Shown: positions 50,038-59,534, counted from the first letter of the stretch. The stretch is DNA of 64,000 nucleotides from Ancrocorticia sp047602305 (GCA_047602305.1 JASGHO010000001.1:1240001-1304000), one strand, 5' to 3'. Notes: generated by a model not told the origin, from the letters alone. Numbers and translations are program-made.

Positions 50038-51558
50038 GTGTTTGAGTTAGACACACAGGGCCGAGTCATTGCCATCGAAGGCAAGACTCTGGAGTTCAAG
50101 CGCGACCTTTCTTCTCCGGAGAAGCCCCTTCGAACCATTGTGGCATTCGCAAACTCAGCAGGTGGTCGCCTAGTCATTGGCGTAGAAGATGACGGCGTTG
50201 TCCTCGGCGTCGCTGATCCTGTTGCTGAGGAAGAACGCATCTCAAATCTGATCGCTGACTCGATCAGACCGCAAATCACTCCGGGCATCGATCTAGTACC
50301 CGTGGCCGGCAAAACCGTGCTGGTTGTGGACGTACCTTTGAGCACTGCCCGCCCTCACTACCTGCGAGCTAAAGGGTTGGATAGCGGCACGTATGTGCGG
50401 CTTGGTTCGTCGAATCGACTGGCTGATACCTCCTTGATTGCAGACATTGAACGCTCTGCTCGCGGAATCAGATTCGAAGATCTCACTGATAGCCGAGCCA
50501 CGCTAGCGGATCTCGATCTGTCCACACTTCCCCTAATTGACGGACGCGTGATCACCGAAGACGACTTGTTACCTCTGGGTTTAGCGACTCGTTCGGGCGA
50601 TTCGTTACTGCCGACGAACGCAGGACTACTTGCCGCCAGCCCCTATCCCGATCGATTCATGCCCTCTGCTTGGGTGCAGGTAGGACGGATTCGCGGTGCA
50701 AACCGCACGGACATCGTGGACCGAATGGAGTACCACGGGCCACTTCCCGGCGCAGTGGAACCAGTGATGGATTTCCTGCGAAAGCACGCATTCTTGTCAG
50801 CCAAATTCGGGGAAGTCCGACGACGCGACGTGTGGTCTATCCCTATCGAACCCTTACGTGAAATCATCGTCAACGCTTTGGTACACGCCAACTATGCTGA
50901 GCCCGGTACGCCAGTGCGGATTGCCTTCTATGATGACCACATTGTTGTGGAAGGTCCAGGACTACTGGTGCCGGGAATGACGATTCCAGGCATGCGAAAT
51001 GCGTCCAGGCTGCGTAATCCCTCTCTCGCACGAATCTTCCGCGCCGCCGGACTAATGGAGAACTTCGGAACCGGAGTACGCCGTGTGCTGGAGCAAATCG
51101 CCGATGATGGCTTCCGCGAACCCATCATCGAAGAAATCCAGGATCGGGTGCGCTTCACCGTCTTCGTGCCATCCCACGATCCCCTAGGCGGGCAGAGTGA
51201 GCAAGTCGATGAGCAAGTGAGCAACAAGGCACATACCTACGCGGAGCGTAACAGTGGCACCACCCAAGGGGGCAAAAGTAGCCAACATACCTACGCAGAT
51301 CCAACTAGCAGTAGATATGTTGGTAGGTATGTTGTAGATATGTTGCAGACCGCTAGATCTGGTCCTGCTCGTCGCAACGAGTTGCTTGACGCTGCCGGGT
51401 TGAGTCAACTATCCCAAAATTACACTCGCCACATCATCCCGCTGCTCGACGAAGGATTACTGGAACTCACGATTCCCGACAAGCCGCGTAGCCCCGCGCA
51501 GCGCTACCGCATCACGCACCGTGGACTGGAGCTACTAGAGCAACTGGACAATCAATAA
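50038..51558 (+). CDS. AlbA_2 (Schlafen-like) and ATPase domain protein
   Basis: The protein has 506 residues from a GTG at 50038 with GGAGGAGTAA before it. The AlbA_2 domain (about 10-130) has KTLEFKRDLSSPEKPLRTIV and FANSAGGRLVIGVEDDG. A GHKL ATPase-like part follows with PLREIIVNALVHANYAEPGT and a glycine-rich FGTGVRRVLEQI. A C-terminal winged helix (NELLDAAGLSQLSQNYTRHI) ends the protein. Such RecG-like/AlbA_2 proteins are predicted DNA-binding regulators, often in accessory or defence settings. A linker of about 40 residues contains repeated HTYA units, encoded by inverted DNA repeats. GC is lower than in neighbours. Confidence 0.85.
   Translation: MFELDTQGRVIAIEGKTLEFKRDLSSPEKPLRTIVAFANSAGGRLVIGVEDDGVVLGVADPVAEEERISNLIADSIRPQITPGIDLVPVAGKTVLVVDVPLSTARPHYLRAKGLDSGTYVRLGSSNRLADTSLIADIERSARGIRFEDLTDSRATLADLDLSTLPLIDGRVITEDDLLPLGLATRSGDSLLPTNAGLLAASPYPDRFMPSAWVQVGRIRGANRTDIVDRMEYHGPLPGAVEPVMDFLRKHAFLSAKFGEVRRRDVWSIPIEPLREIIVNALVHANYAEPGTPVRIAFYDDHIVVEGPGLLVPGMTIPGMRNASRLRNPSLARIFRAAGLMENFGTGVRRVLEQIADDGFREPIIEEIQDRVRFTVFVPSHDPLGGQSEQVDEQVSNKAHTYAERNSGTTQGGKSSQHTYADPTSSRYVGRYVVDMLQTARSGPARRNELLDAAGLSQLSQNYTRHIIPLLDEGLLELTIPDKPRSPAQRYRITHRGLELLEQLDNQ
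51283..51334. repeat. 12-bp inverted repeat inside the AlbA_2 gene
   Basis: CAACATACCTAC (51283-51294) and GTAGGTATGTTG (51323-51334) are exact complements; a further ACATACCTACGC lies at about 51230-51242 and GATATGTTG occurs twice nearby. The cluster looks like an operator within the coding region. Confidence 0.7.
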
Positions 51559-51669
51559 GTCACTTCTTGCCCAATTGATCTATCAGTTGAGGCAGCGAAT
51601 ATTCCCGAGCATGCGAAAGGCCTGTCGAACGTATTCGACAGGAAAATTCTCGGAGGAGCATGAAAATCT

Positions 51670-51728
51670 ATCTCCGGAATCCCGCCGGTCATGTGTCATG
51701 GGTACAAAGGTGGCGGGATTTCGGAGAT
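51670..51728 (+). terminator. Terminator of the AlbA_2 transcript
   Basis: ATCTCCGGAATCCCGCC pairs with GGCGGGATTTCGGAGAT (one mismatch); ACTTTTTACTC follows. A second perfect hairpin, CCTGTCGAA/TTCGACAGG, lies at 51621-51642. Confidence 0.75.
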
Positions 51729-51733
51729 ACTTT

Positions 51734-52525
51734 TTACTCAATCTCGTAGAGCGAGGTGCGCGGGAGCTTGACCGGCGGGGCCTCTTCCTTGCGGGCCACG
51801 GTCCAGCTGTTCGCCTGCGCTACCGGGCGCACGATGACCGAGTCGATGTTGACGTGGCGCGGGCGGCTGAGAGTCCAGGCCACTACGTCCGCGATGTCCT
51901 CGGCGAGAAGCGGCTCCTCCACACCGGCGTAAACCTGGGCGGCGGCTTCTTCTGTGCCGAGGCGGCGGAGCGAAAACTCTTCCGTCTTGACCATTCCCGG
52001 GGCGATCTCGATGACACGCACGGGTTCGCCAACAAGCTCCAAGCGGAGCGTCTGCGGGATCATAAGCTCGGCGTGCTTGGCAGCGGTGTAGCCCGCGCCG
52101 CCCTTGTAGGGTTCGTGCGCGGCGGTCGAAGTAATGAAAACGACGTCGCCTCCTGCGGCGCGCAGCTGTGGCAGCAGCGCCTGGGTGAGCCGCAGGGTGG
52201 CGAGAACATTCATGTTGTACATCGTCAGCCAATCCTCGGGGTTGCCCTCGGCCACCGAATCGGTGCCGATCGCCCCGCCAGCTACGTTGACCAGTGCGGT
52301 GATTGGACCGTCCTTCTCGAGGAATGCAACCAGCTCATCGATGCGTCCCTGATCCGTGAGATCTGCCGGGAAGAACTGGCAGCCTGTCTGACGCGACAGT
52401 TCCCGGAGCCGCCCCACTCGCCGGGCCACGGCAATAACGTCGTAGCCGTCTTCGACAAGCCGGCGTGCCGTCGCCTCGCCAATACCAGTTGATGCTCCCG
52501 TGACCACTACTCGTCCATGTGACAT
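51734..52525 (-). CDS. SDR family oxidoreductase
   Basis: The protein has 263 residues. The NAD(P) motif is VVVTGASTGIGEATARRLVE; NVAGGAIG corresponds to the NAG strand, Ser is in VFITSTAA and the catalytic YxxxK is GYTAAKHAELMIP. NADP preference is suggested by the basic VARRVGRL after strand 2. It is close to serine or 3-hydroxy acid dehydrogenases (YdfG-like), but the substrate is not certain. It is divergent from proC. Confidence 0.9.
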   Translation of the reverse strand: MSHGRVVVTGASTGIGEATARRLVEDGYDVIAVARRVGRLRELSRQTGCQFFPADLTDQGRIDELVAFLEKDGPITALVNVAGGAIGTDSVAEGNPEDWLTMYNMNVLATLRLTQALLPQLRAAGGDVVFITSTAAHEPYKGGAGYTAAKHAELMIPQTLRLELVGEPVRVIEIAPGMVKTEEFSLRRLGTEEAAAQVYAGVEEPLLAEDIADVVAWTLSRPRHVNIDSVIVRPVAQANSWTVARKEEAPPVKLPRTSLYEIE

Positions 52526-52702
52526 GACGTCCTCCTCTGGCGCTGCTGTCTGTTACACCCATTATCGCGCTTTTCGGGTGGATGTTGTGTGGATGCCAAG
52601 AACCATTTCGCACCGGAAAACGGGCCTTGTGGCCACTTTTCATGGGGCTCACTCCATATACGGTGCACTATTGTGGGGAGCAACGACTACGAGGAGGAAA
52701 CA

Positions 52703-53524
52703 ATGCTGGGATTCATCGGCGCGGGCGCCATGGGAAGCGCCATCATTCGCGGCGTCATTGACAGTGGCCTGTTCACAGGTCAGGAGATTTTCGTGAGCGA
52801 GCCGAATGCTGCGCACGCTGCCAAGGTCGCGGAAGACCTCGGTATCCAGACAGCCGCGGGCAACGTGAACCTCGTCAAGAAGGTGGGTAAGGGCGGCATC
52901 GTCATCCTCGCCGTCAAGCCGCACATCGTTCCTCTCGTTCTCAAGGAGATTAAGGACGAGGCCGCCGCGCAGGGAACCGTCCTCGTGTCGATTGCCGCTG
53001 GCACCACTCTCGCCGCGATGGCCGAGAACGTGGCCGACGGCCAGCCGATCGTGCGTATCATGCCGAACGTCAACGCGATGATTCGCCAGTCCATGAGCGC
53101 CCTCTGCCCAAACGAGTTCGTCTCAGACGAACAGCAGGCAACCGTGTCCTCCATCTTCGAGGCTGTTGGCTTGGTCGAAATCATGGCCGAGAAGGACATG
53201 GCGATTTACGCCGCCATCGCTGGATGCTCCCCCGCCTACACCTTTGAGTACATCGACGCGATGGCCCGCGCGGCTGTCAAGAACGGCCTGCCCAAGGCAC
53301 AGGCTGTGCGTATTGCCGCCCAGGCGGTGCTTGGCTCGGCTGCCACGGTTCTCGCCCGCGCCGAGGACGGGCTCTCCCCCGCCAATCTCGCGGACATGGT
53401 GCAGTCGCCCGGCGGAACCACCGTCGCCGGCATTGTGGCGCTGGAAGACGCCGGCTTCGGTCGCGCTGTCGTGCGCGGCGTCCAGGCCTCCGTCGATCGC
53501 GACCTGGAGATGCAGGGCAAGTAG
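52703..53524 (+). CDS. proC: Pyrroline-5-carboxylate reductase
   Basis: The protein has 273 residues from the ATG at 52703, preceded by GAGGAGG. The dinucleotide motif is MLGFIGAGAMGSAIIRGVI. Family segments are ILAVKPHIV, RIMPNVNAMI (P-N in place of P-N-T-P) and the signature DMVQSPGGTTVAGIVALEDA. It reduces pyrroline-5-carboxylate to proline. In-frame codons upstream to 52589 are not conserved. Confidence 0.96.
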   Translation: MLGFIGAGAMGSAIIRGVIDSGLFTGQEIFVSEPNAAHAAKVAEDLGIQTAAGNVNLVKKVGKGGIVILAVKPHIVPLVLKEIKDEAAAQGTVLVSIAAGTTLAAMAENVADGQPIVRIMPNVNAMIRQSMSALCPNEFVSDEQQATVSSIFEAVGLVEIMAEKDMAIYAAIAGCSPAYTFEYIDAMARAAVKNGLPKAQAVRIAAQAVLGSAATVLARAEDGLSPANLADMVQSPGGTTVAGIVALEDAGFGRAVVRGVQASVDRDLEMQGK

Positions 53525-53663
53525 GACTGCGCGCAACCCGATTCCCGGACTCACTATCGCGCACGGCGCGGAACCACCAGCTGATTCGCCAGTATCGGCG
53601 AATACGAACATCACCGACGAGCCAGTCGGAAGGTGACGGGTCAGCAGGTGTGGTTCCGCGCCG

Positions 53664-53697
53664 TCGTCGTCACAACAGAGTCGTCGTCACAACAGAG
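53664..53697. repeat. 17-bp tandem duplication downstream of proC
   Basis: TCGTCGTCACAACAGAG occurs twice in a row (53664-53680, 53681-53697). The first copy starts inside a copy of the dispersed GCGCCGTCGTCG word. Confidence 0.9.
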
Positions 53698-53715
53698 CCG
53701 CCCGAAGCAACCGTG

Positions 53716-54276
53716 TCAGTTCTCGAACGTCAGAATCCCCTTGGCGCCGCGGATGACGGCCACCGGGCAATCCGGGTATTGGTTCATCGAGAGGCCTCCG
53801 ATAGCTGCGAGGGCGTCCACGATCGATTCGCCGGCCGGGGTGGCGAGGTCGATGCCCGCGCTGCCGAGGGCGATGTCGCGGCGTCCATAGCCGCGTACCC
53901 GCTCACGCTCTGAACCGGAGATGATGACGCCCGGGCGCCCACCGAACCGCGCCGCCAATCCGTGCCGGATTTTCGCCGCCTCCTTGTCCGGATTTTCGGG
54001 GCGGTACAACGCGAGCCGGTTCGGCACGTTGCGCAACATGAGCAGGTTGCGGGCGTCGAATTCCTCGAAGCGTTCGGCGATTTGTTCGTCGCGGCGAGTG
54101 TAGCGGCCCTGCGCCTTCGCGACGATCTTTCCGGCAATGACGACGATGTCGTCACCCCAGAGCGACCTGCCGCCGTCGGGCCATTCCAGCATGTTGAGTG
54201 AGCCGGAGATGACGGCGCAGACGTCGTCGCCCTGCGCCAACACTGGAATCCCTCGGACCGGGGCCACCATGTACAT
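53716..54276 (-). CDS. CofE-like (F420-0:gamma-glutamyl ligase family) protein
   Basis: The protein has 186 residues, with GGAGGAG before the ATG. The start VAPVRGIPVLAQGDDVCAVI and the segment DDIVVIAGKIVAKAQGRY resemble CofE/FbiB gamma-glutamyl ligases; GVIISGSERERVRGYGRRDI aligns with the usual metal-binding DSxGRPWR region but lacks its pattern. CofE is about 250 residues, so this is a short member. No other F420 gene is nearby. It may act on another substrate or be degenerate. Confidence 0.65.
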   Translation of the reverse strand: MYMVAPVRGIPVLAQGDDVCAVISGSLNMLEWPDGGRSLWGDDIVVIAGKIVAKAQGRYTRRDEQIAERFEEFDARNLLMLRNVPNRLALYRPENPDKEAAKIRHGLAARFGGRPGVIISGSERERVRGYGRRDIALGSAGIDLATPAGESIVDALAAIGGLSMNQYPDCPVAVIRGAKGILTFEN

Positions 54277-54628
54277 TTCCGACTCCTCCTGGGTTGGTCA
54301 CGTTCTGACACACCAACTTTGTTCTCCCCATATGTTAGCCGGAACACACTTATTAGTACGGGAAATCCGCGCCCCGCGTGGGTCCTCGCCAAGATCGACG
54401 ACGACGGCGCAGCGGCCCTATTGTTCGCCCCACGCGGGCCCCGGCCCAGCGGCCCAATTTCTCCGCCGGTGCGTGGCGCCACTCAACGCCCTACGTGACC
54501 GCAACCCACACCCCACGTCCGCCAGCCGCCCCAGCCACCCACACCCGCCACCAGGACGTGAGCAACCTCCCGCCCGCGTCCCGGCCCGAATCCGCGGAAA
54601 CCCCACGCTTCATGGGACAATGTTCAGC
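54277..54628. other. Divergent region between the CofE-like gene and valS
   Basis: No gene is seen; the plus-strand frame is open through it but reads as Pro/Thr/Arg-rich noise. A CGACGACGGCGC copy lies at 54399-54410. No T-box core was found for valS. Confidence 0.6.
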
Positions 54629-57298
54629 ATGACTGATTCGACGAACAAGAAGCGGTCCGAACTCCTCGCTCACACGGAGGTACCGGATCGTGCAAACCTC
54701 GAAGGCCTTGAGCAGCGTTGGGGCGCGCGCTGGGAAGATGAGCAGACCTACGCGTTTGATCGCAGTGCGACGCGCGAGAACGTCTACTCGATCGACACTC
54801 CCCCGCCCACCGTCTCCGGCTCCCTCCACATCGGGCACGTGTTCTCCTACACGCACACCGATACTGTGGCCCGCTACCAGCGCATGCGCGGCAAGTCCGT
54901 GTTCTACCCGATGGGTTGGGACGATAACGGTCTGCCCACTGAGCGCCGCGTACAGAACTACTACGGCGTGCGCTGCGATCCGTCGCTGCCTTACGAGCCG
55001 GATTTTGTTCCCCCGCATGATGGCGGCGACGGCAAGTCCATCAAGTTCGCCGATCAGAAGCCCATTTCTCGTCGCAACTTCATCGAGCTGTGCTGGAAGC
55101 TGACCGCCGAGGACGAGCAGCAGTTCGAGGACCTGTGGCGTTACCTCGGCCTGTCCGTGGATTGGAAGCAGCACTACCAGACGATCGGTGCGAAGGCACA
55201 GCGCGTGGCGCAGGCCGCCTTCCTCAAGAATCTGGAGCGCGGCGAGGCTTACCAGGATCAGGCCCCCGGCCTGTGGGATGTCACTTTCCAGACCGCCGTG
55301 GCCCAGGCCGAGCTGGAGGCGCGCGAGTATCCGGGCGCCTACCATTCGCTCGCTTTCCACGCCGCGAATGGCGAGGACATCGTCATCGAGACCACCCGTC
55401 CCGAGCTGCTCCCCGCCTGTGTGGCGCTGATTGCCCATCCCGACGACGAGCGCTACCAGCACCTCTTCGGCACCACCGTGACCTCGCCGGTCTTCGGCGT
55501 GGAGCTGCCCGTGGTGTCCCACCCGGCCGCCGAAATCGACAAGGGCGCCGGTATCGCCATGTGCTGTACCTTCGGCGACCTCACCGACGTTGTGTGGTGG
55601 CGCGAGCTTTCCCTCCCGATGCGTTCGGTGCTGGGCAAGGACGGCCGCCTCATCCGCGACACCCCCGAGTGGATCACCACCGAGGCCGGCCGCGCCATGT
55701 ACGAGGAGATGGCCAGCAAGACTACCTTCTCCGCCCGTAAGGCACTGGTCGAGGCGCTGCAGGCGTCCGGCGAGATGATCGGCGACGCCAAGCCCACCAA
55801 CCGTATGACGAACTTCTTCGAGAAGGGCGATAAGCCGCTCGAAATCGTCACCTCGCGCCAGTGGTACATCCGCAACGGCGGCCGCCCCTACGCCGAGGCC
55901 AACGGCAAGGACCTGCGCGAGAACCTCATCGAGGCCGGCAACGGACTCGCCTTCCACCCCGATTTCATGCACGTGCGCTACGACAATTGGGTTAACGGCC
56001 TCAACACCGACTGGCTCATCTCGCGTCAGCGCTTCTTCGGCGTGCCGATCCCGGTGTGGTACCGGGTGTCGGAGAACGGCGAGGTGCAGTACGACGACGT
56101 CATCGCCCCAGCTCTCGACCAGCTCCCGATCGATCCGTCCTCAGATATCCCGGCCGGGTTCACCGAGGATCAGCGCGATGTCGCTGGCGGATTCAGCGGC
56201 GAGATGGACATCATGGACACCTGGGCCACCTCTTCGCTCAGCCCGCAGATCGCCACCGGTTGGTTGAACGACGACGACCTGTTCGCCCGTACCTACCCCA
56301 TGGACGTGCGTCCGCAGGGTCAGGACATCATTCGTACCTGGCTCTTCTCCTCGATGGTGCGCGCGCATCTGGAGTTCGGCGAGAACCCCTGGAAGCATGC
56401 CACCATCTCCGGTTGGATCCTTGATCCGGACCACAAGAAGATGTCCAAGTCCAAGGGCAACGTGGTCACCCCGATGGGGCTGCTGGAGAAGCACGGCTCG
56501 GATGCGGTTCGTTACTGGGCCGCCTCGGCTCGCCTGGGCGTGGATGCCGCGTTTGACGAGCAGCAGATGAAGATCGGCCGTCGCCTGGCGATGAAGGTGC
56601 TCAACGCGTCGAAGTTCGCGCTGTCGATGGCAGGCGAGGGCGCCGCGGTGGATCTCGATCCGGCCGCCGTGACCGAGCCGGTGGACCGCGCCGTTCTGGC
56701 CGGTCTGGCGAAGGTGGTGGAGGATGCCACCGCGGCATTCGAAGCCTACGATCACACGCGCGCGCTGGAAGTGGCGGAGACGTACTTCTGGACCTTCTGC
56801 GACGATTACCTGGAGCTAGTCAAGGACCGCGCCTACTCGGAGGCCCCGACCGCCAAGTCGGCGCAGGTGGCGCTGAACATCGCGGTGGACACCTTCTTGC
56901 GTCTGCTTGCCCCGTTCATTCCGTTCGCTGTGGAAGAGGTGTGGTCTTGGTACCGCACCGGTTCCGTGCACCAGGCGGAGTGGCCCACGGCTGAGCCTCT
57001 GCGTGCAGCTGCCGCTGGCGCCGATCCGGAGCTCATCCGCGTGGCAGGCGAGGCTCTCACGGTGCTGCGCAAGGTGAAGTCGGAGAACAAGGTCTCCCAG
57101 CGCACCACCTACGCCTTCGTCACACTGAGCGTGGTGGACAAGGATCGCGAGCTCCTCGATCAGGTGCGTTCCGATCTGGTCAAGGCTGCACACGTGCGTG
57201 GCGATCTGGGCGTGGAGAACGTGGACGAAGTGGGCACGATTGCCGTGGCCGCCTACGAGCTCGATCCGCCGCAGCCAAAGCAGCCGCGGAACAAGTAA
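54629..57298 (+). CDS. valS: Valyl-tRNA synthetase
   Basis: The protein has 889 residues from the ATG at 54629; an ATG 9 bases earlier is an equal candidate. HIGH is TVSGSLHIGHVFSYTHTDT and KMSKS is HKKMSKSKGNVVTPMGLLE. NTDWLISRQRFFGVPIPVW and DIIRTWLFSSMVRAHL are class I landmarks. The C-terminal coiled coil typical of many bacterial ValRS is missing; the protein ends ELDPPQPKQPRNK, a pattern seen in the shorter archaeal-type ValRS of many actinobacteria. It charges tRNA-Val and edits threonine. Confidence 0.96.
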   Translation: MTDSTNKKRSELLAHTEVPDRANLEGLEQRWGARWEDEQTYAFDRSATRENVYSIDTPPPTVSGSLHIGHVFSYTHTDTVARYQRMRGKSVFYPMGWDDNGLPTERRVQNYYGVRCDPSLPYEPDFVPPHDGGDGKSIKFADQKPISRRNFIELCWKLTAEDEQQFEDLWRYLGLSVDWKQHYQTIGAKAQRVAQAAFLKNLERGEAYQDQAPGLWDVTFQTAVAQAELEAREYPGAYHSLAFHAANGEDIVIETTRPELLPACVALIAHPDDERYQHLFGTTVTSPVFGVELPVVSHPAAEIDKGAGIAMCCTFGDLTDVVWWRELSLPMRSVLGKDGRLIRDTPEWITTEAGRAMYEEMASKTTFSARKALVEALQASGEMIGDAKPTNRMTNFFEKGDKPLEIVTSRQWYIRNGGRPYAEANGKDLRENLIEAGNGLAFHPDFMHVRYDNWVNGLNTDWLISRQRFFGVPIPVWYRVSENGEVQYDDVIAPALDQLPIDPSSDIPAGFTEDQRDVAGGFSGEMDIMDTWATSSLSPQIATGWLNDDDLFARTYPMDVRPQGQDIIRTWLFSSMVRAHLEFGENPWKHATISGWILDPDHKKMSKSKGNVVTPMGLLEKHGSDAVRYWAASARLGVDAAFDEQQMKIGRRLAMKVLNASKFALSMAGEGAAVDLDPAAVTEPVDRAVLAGLAKVVEDATAAFEAYDHTRALEVAETYFWTFCDDYLELVKDRAYSEAPTAKSAQVALNIAVDTFLRLLAPFIPFAVEEVWSWYRTGSVHQAEWPTAEPLRAAAAGADPELIRVAGEALTVLRKVKSENKVSQRTTYAFVTLSVVDKDRELLDQVRSDLVKAAHVRGDLGVENVDEVGTIAVAAYELDPPQPKQPRNK

Positions 57299-57697
57299 CC
57301 TTGTCTGTTGCTACTAGGTGCCAAGCTCCTAGCAGCGCAAAGCAAGTGACTCCCAGAAGCTAGGCGGTTCGATTCCCGAATCACCTACCTGAATGTGCCC
57401 GAGGGGCCGGTACTCAGTGAACTGCGTACCGGCCCCTTCGCATACCCCACGGACGGGACCGCAACATCGCAGCCAATCGGACGCCGTCGTCGTCCCACCG
57501 CTTCCCGGTCACTCCACCTCCCCATCCCACCCGGCACGCTTCACTTACCCACCCGAAAGCTACGGTGTGGTAATAATCGGCCCGTTAGGCCCCCAAACAG
57601 CGCGAAAGTTGCGATAGAGTCAGCCAAGGACGCGGCTCCCATCTTTCGGCCGCACGCAACAGCGCAACCCCACGCACGAGAGGCTGGAAACCCGTAG
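57299..57697. other. Intergenic region after valS
   Basis: It holds a degenerate tRNA-like stretch, the hairpin at 57403-57436 and a GACGCCGTCGTCG copy at 57480. No protein gene is seen. Confidence 0.6.
57403..57436 (+). terminator. valS-side terminator hairpin
   Basis: GGGGCCGGTAC pairs with GTACCGGCCCC around a 12-base loop; TTCGCATA follows. Confidence 0.7.
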
Positions 57698-59515
57698 ATG
57701 AACGCGAACGAACGCCGAGTCTCCTTCACCCCCGGGAAGATCTCCATCACCGAGGAGATGAGCATTCCTTGGGTTTTCCGCAATGTGGCGCGGGATAAGC
57801 CTGAGCATGTGGTGATTGAGCGGAAGTCGTCGATTAATACGTGGGTGCCGGTGCAGTGGCGCCAGTTCGAGGCCGAGTACCGGGCGGTGGCGCGTGGGCT
57901 GATCGCGCTGGGTGTGCAGCCGGACGATCACATCGCGATCATGTGCCATACGCGTTACGAGTTCACGCTGTTTGATATGGCGATTTGGTCGGTGGGCGCG
58001 CAGGGGATTCCGATCTACGAAACGGATTCCACGGAGCAGGCGAAGTGGATCATTGAGGATTCGCGCATTCGTTTTGCGATCGCGGAGACGACGCAGATGG
58101 GGTCGATTCTTGCGCCGATTCAGCAGGAGTTTGATTTCTTCGAGCGGATCTTCGTGATCGAGGATGACGCCCAGGGCAAGATCACCGCGCTGGGTTCCGA
58201 GACGGACGACCCGGAGATCGACCGCCGCATCGACGCCATCCGCGCCGATGACCTCGCCACCATCATCTACACCTCGGGGACCACCGGGCGTCCCAAGGGC
58301 GCGAAGTTGACGCACCGCAATCTGTTGTCGGTGGCGATTAACGGCCCGCTGGATGACAATTTATCCTCGATCGTCGGCGGGAAGCAGCGCACCTTGCTCT
58401 TCCTCCCGATGGCGCACGTCTTCGCCCGTTTCATCAATCTGGTGGCGCTCTATTCGGGCAATGTCATCGGTTATTCGCCGGACACCCGCAACCTGGTGAC
58501 GGACATGCAGACCTTCAAGCCCACCTACGTGCTTGCGGTGCCGCGCGTCTTCGAGAAGATTTACAACGCCGCGGACGCGAAGGCAGGCCACGGCCTCAAA
58601 CTCAAGATTTTCCGTCATTTCGCCAAGGTTGCCATTAATTATTCGCGCGCGCTGGATACTCCGGAGGGGCCGTCGGCCGCGCTCAAGGCTGAGCACACGC
58701 TGGGCGACCGCCTCGTCTACCAGCAGCTTCGCGCCATCACCGGCGGGCAGCTGAAGAACGCGATCTCCGGCGGTGCGCCGCTGGGCGAACGCCTCGGGCA
58801 TTTCTTCCGCGGCGTCGGCATCACCGTGTTCGAGGGCTACGGGTTGACGGAATCCTCCGCCCCCACCTGCGTCAACTCCCCCGGCGCCATCAAGATCGGT
58901 TCTGTGGGGCGCGCCTACCCAAGTTGTCGCGTCTCCACCGACGACGACGGCGAGATCCTCGTCAAGGGCGATCACGTTTTCCTTGGTTACCAGAACAACG
59001 ACGCCGCCACCGTCGAAGCCTTCACCGAGGACGGCTGGCTCCGCACCGGGGATACCGGCCACATCGACGACGACGGCTACGTCTGGGTGACCGGACGCAA
59101 GAAGGAACTCATCGTGACCGCCGGCGGCAAGAATGTTGCACCCGCGATTTTGGAGGATCGCCTGCGTGCGCACCCGTTGGTGTCGCAGGTGGTTGTGGTG
59201 GGCGATCAGCGCCCGTTCATCGGTGCGCTGGTGACGCTGGACGCCGAGATGCTTCCGGCTTGGTTGAAGAACCACGGGCTGGAGCCGATGTCCGCCACGG
59301 ATGCGGCCTCCGATCCGCAGGTTCTCGCCTCGATTGACCGTGGCGTCAAGCGTGCGAACGAAGCGGTTTCGCGAGCCGAGTCGATCCGTAAGTTCACCGT
59401 GCTTCCCATCGATTTCACGACGGCGAACGGTTACCTCACCCCGTCGATGAAGGTGCGGCGGAAACTGGTGATCCGCGACTTCGCGGACACGGTCGATCGG
59501 TTGTACCAGAAGTAG
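57698..59515 (+). CDS. Long-chain acyl-CoA synthetase (AMP-binding)
   Basis: The protein has 605 residues. The AMP-binding signature is TIIYTSGTTGRPKGAKLTHR, followed by LLFLPMAHVFARF, FEGYGLTESSA, GWLRTGDTGHID and the C-terminal GRKKELIVTAGGKNVAP. This is the FadD15-like branch of actinobacterial fatty acyl-CoA synthetases, soluble or membrane-associated. It activates fatty acids for lipid synthesis or breakdown. Start at 57698 has GGAAACC before it. Codon use in the first third (many T- and G-ending codons) differs from the middle, as if of mixed origin. Confidence 0.93.
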   Translation: MNANERRVSFTPGKISITEEMSIPWVFRNVARDKPEHVVIERKSSINTWVPVQWRQFEAEYRAVARGLIALGVQPDDHIAIMCHTRYEFTLFDMAIWSVGAQGIPIYETDSTEQAKWIIEDSRIRFAIAETTQMGSILAPIQQEFDFFERIFVIEDDAQGKITALGSETDDPEIDRRIDAIRADDLATIIYTSGTTGRPKGAKLTHRNLLSVAINGPLDDNLSSIVGGKQRTLLFLPMAHVFARFINLVALYSGNVIGYSPDTRNLVTDMQTFKPTYVLAVPRVFEKIYNAADAKAGHGLKLKIFRHFAKVAINYSRALDTPEGPSAALKAEHTLGDRLVYQQLRAITGGQLKNAISGGAPLGERLGHFFRGVGITVFEGYGLTESSAPTCVNSPGAIKIGSVGRAYPSCRVSTDDDGEILVKGDHVFLGYQNNDAATVEAFTEDGWLRTGDTGHIDDDGYVWVTGRKKELIVTAGGKNVAPAILEDRLRAHPLVSQVVVVGDQRPFIGALVTLDAEMLPAWLKNHGLEPMSATDAASDPQVLASIDRGVKRANEAVSRAESIRKFTVLPIDFTTANGYLTPSMKVRRKLVIRDFADTVDRLYQK

Positions 59516-59534
59516 GCGGGTGCGCTACTAAACC

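Noticed and set aside
54137..54628. Open frame extending valS upstream
   Set aside because: It overlaps the divergent CofE-like gene and reads as low-complexity sequence; the family start is at 54629.
58924..59337. Arg-rich frame inside the acyl-CoA synthetase gene
   Set aside because: Alternative-frame shadow of a strongly supported gene.
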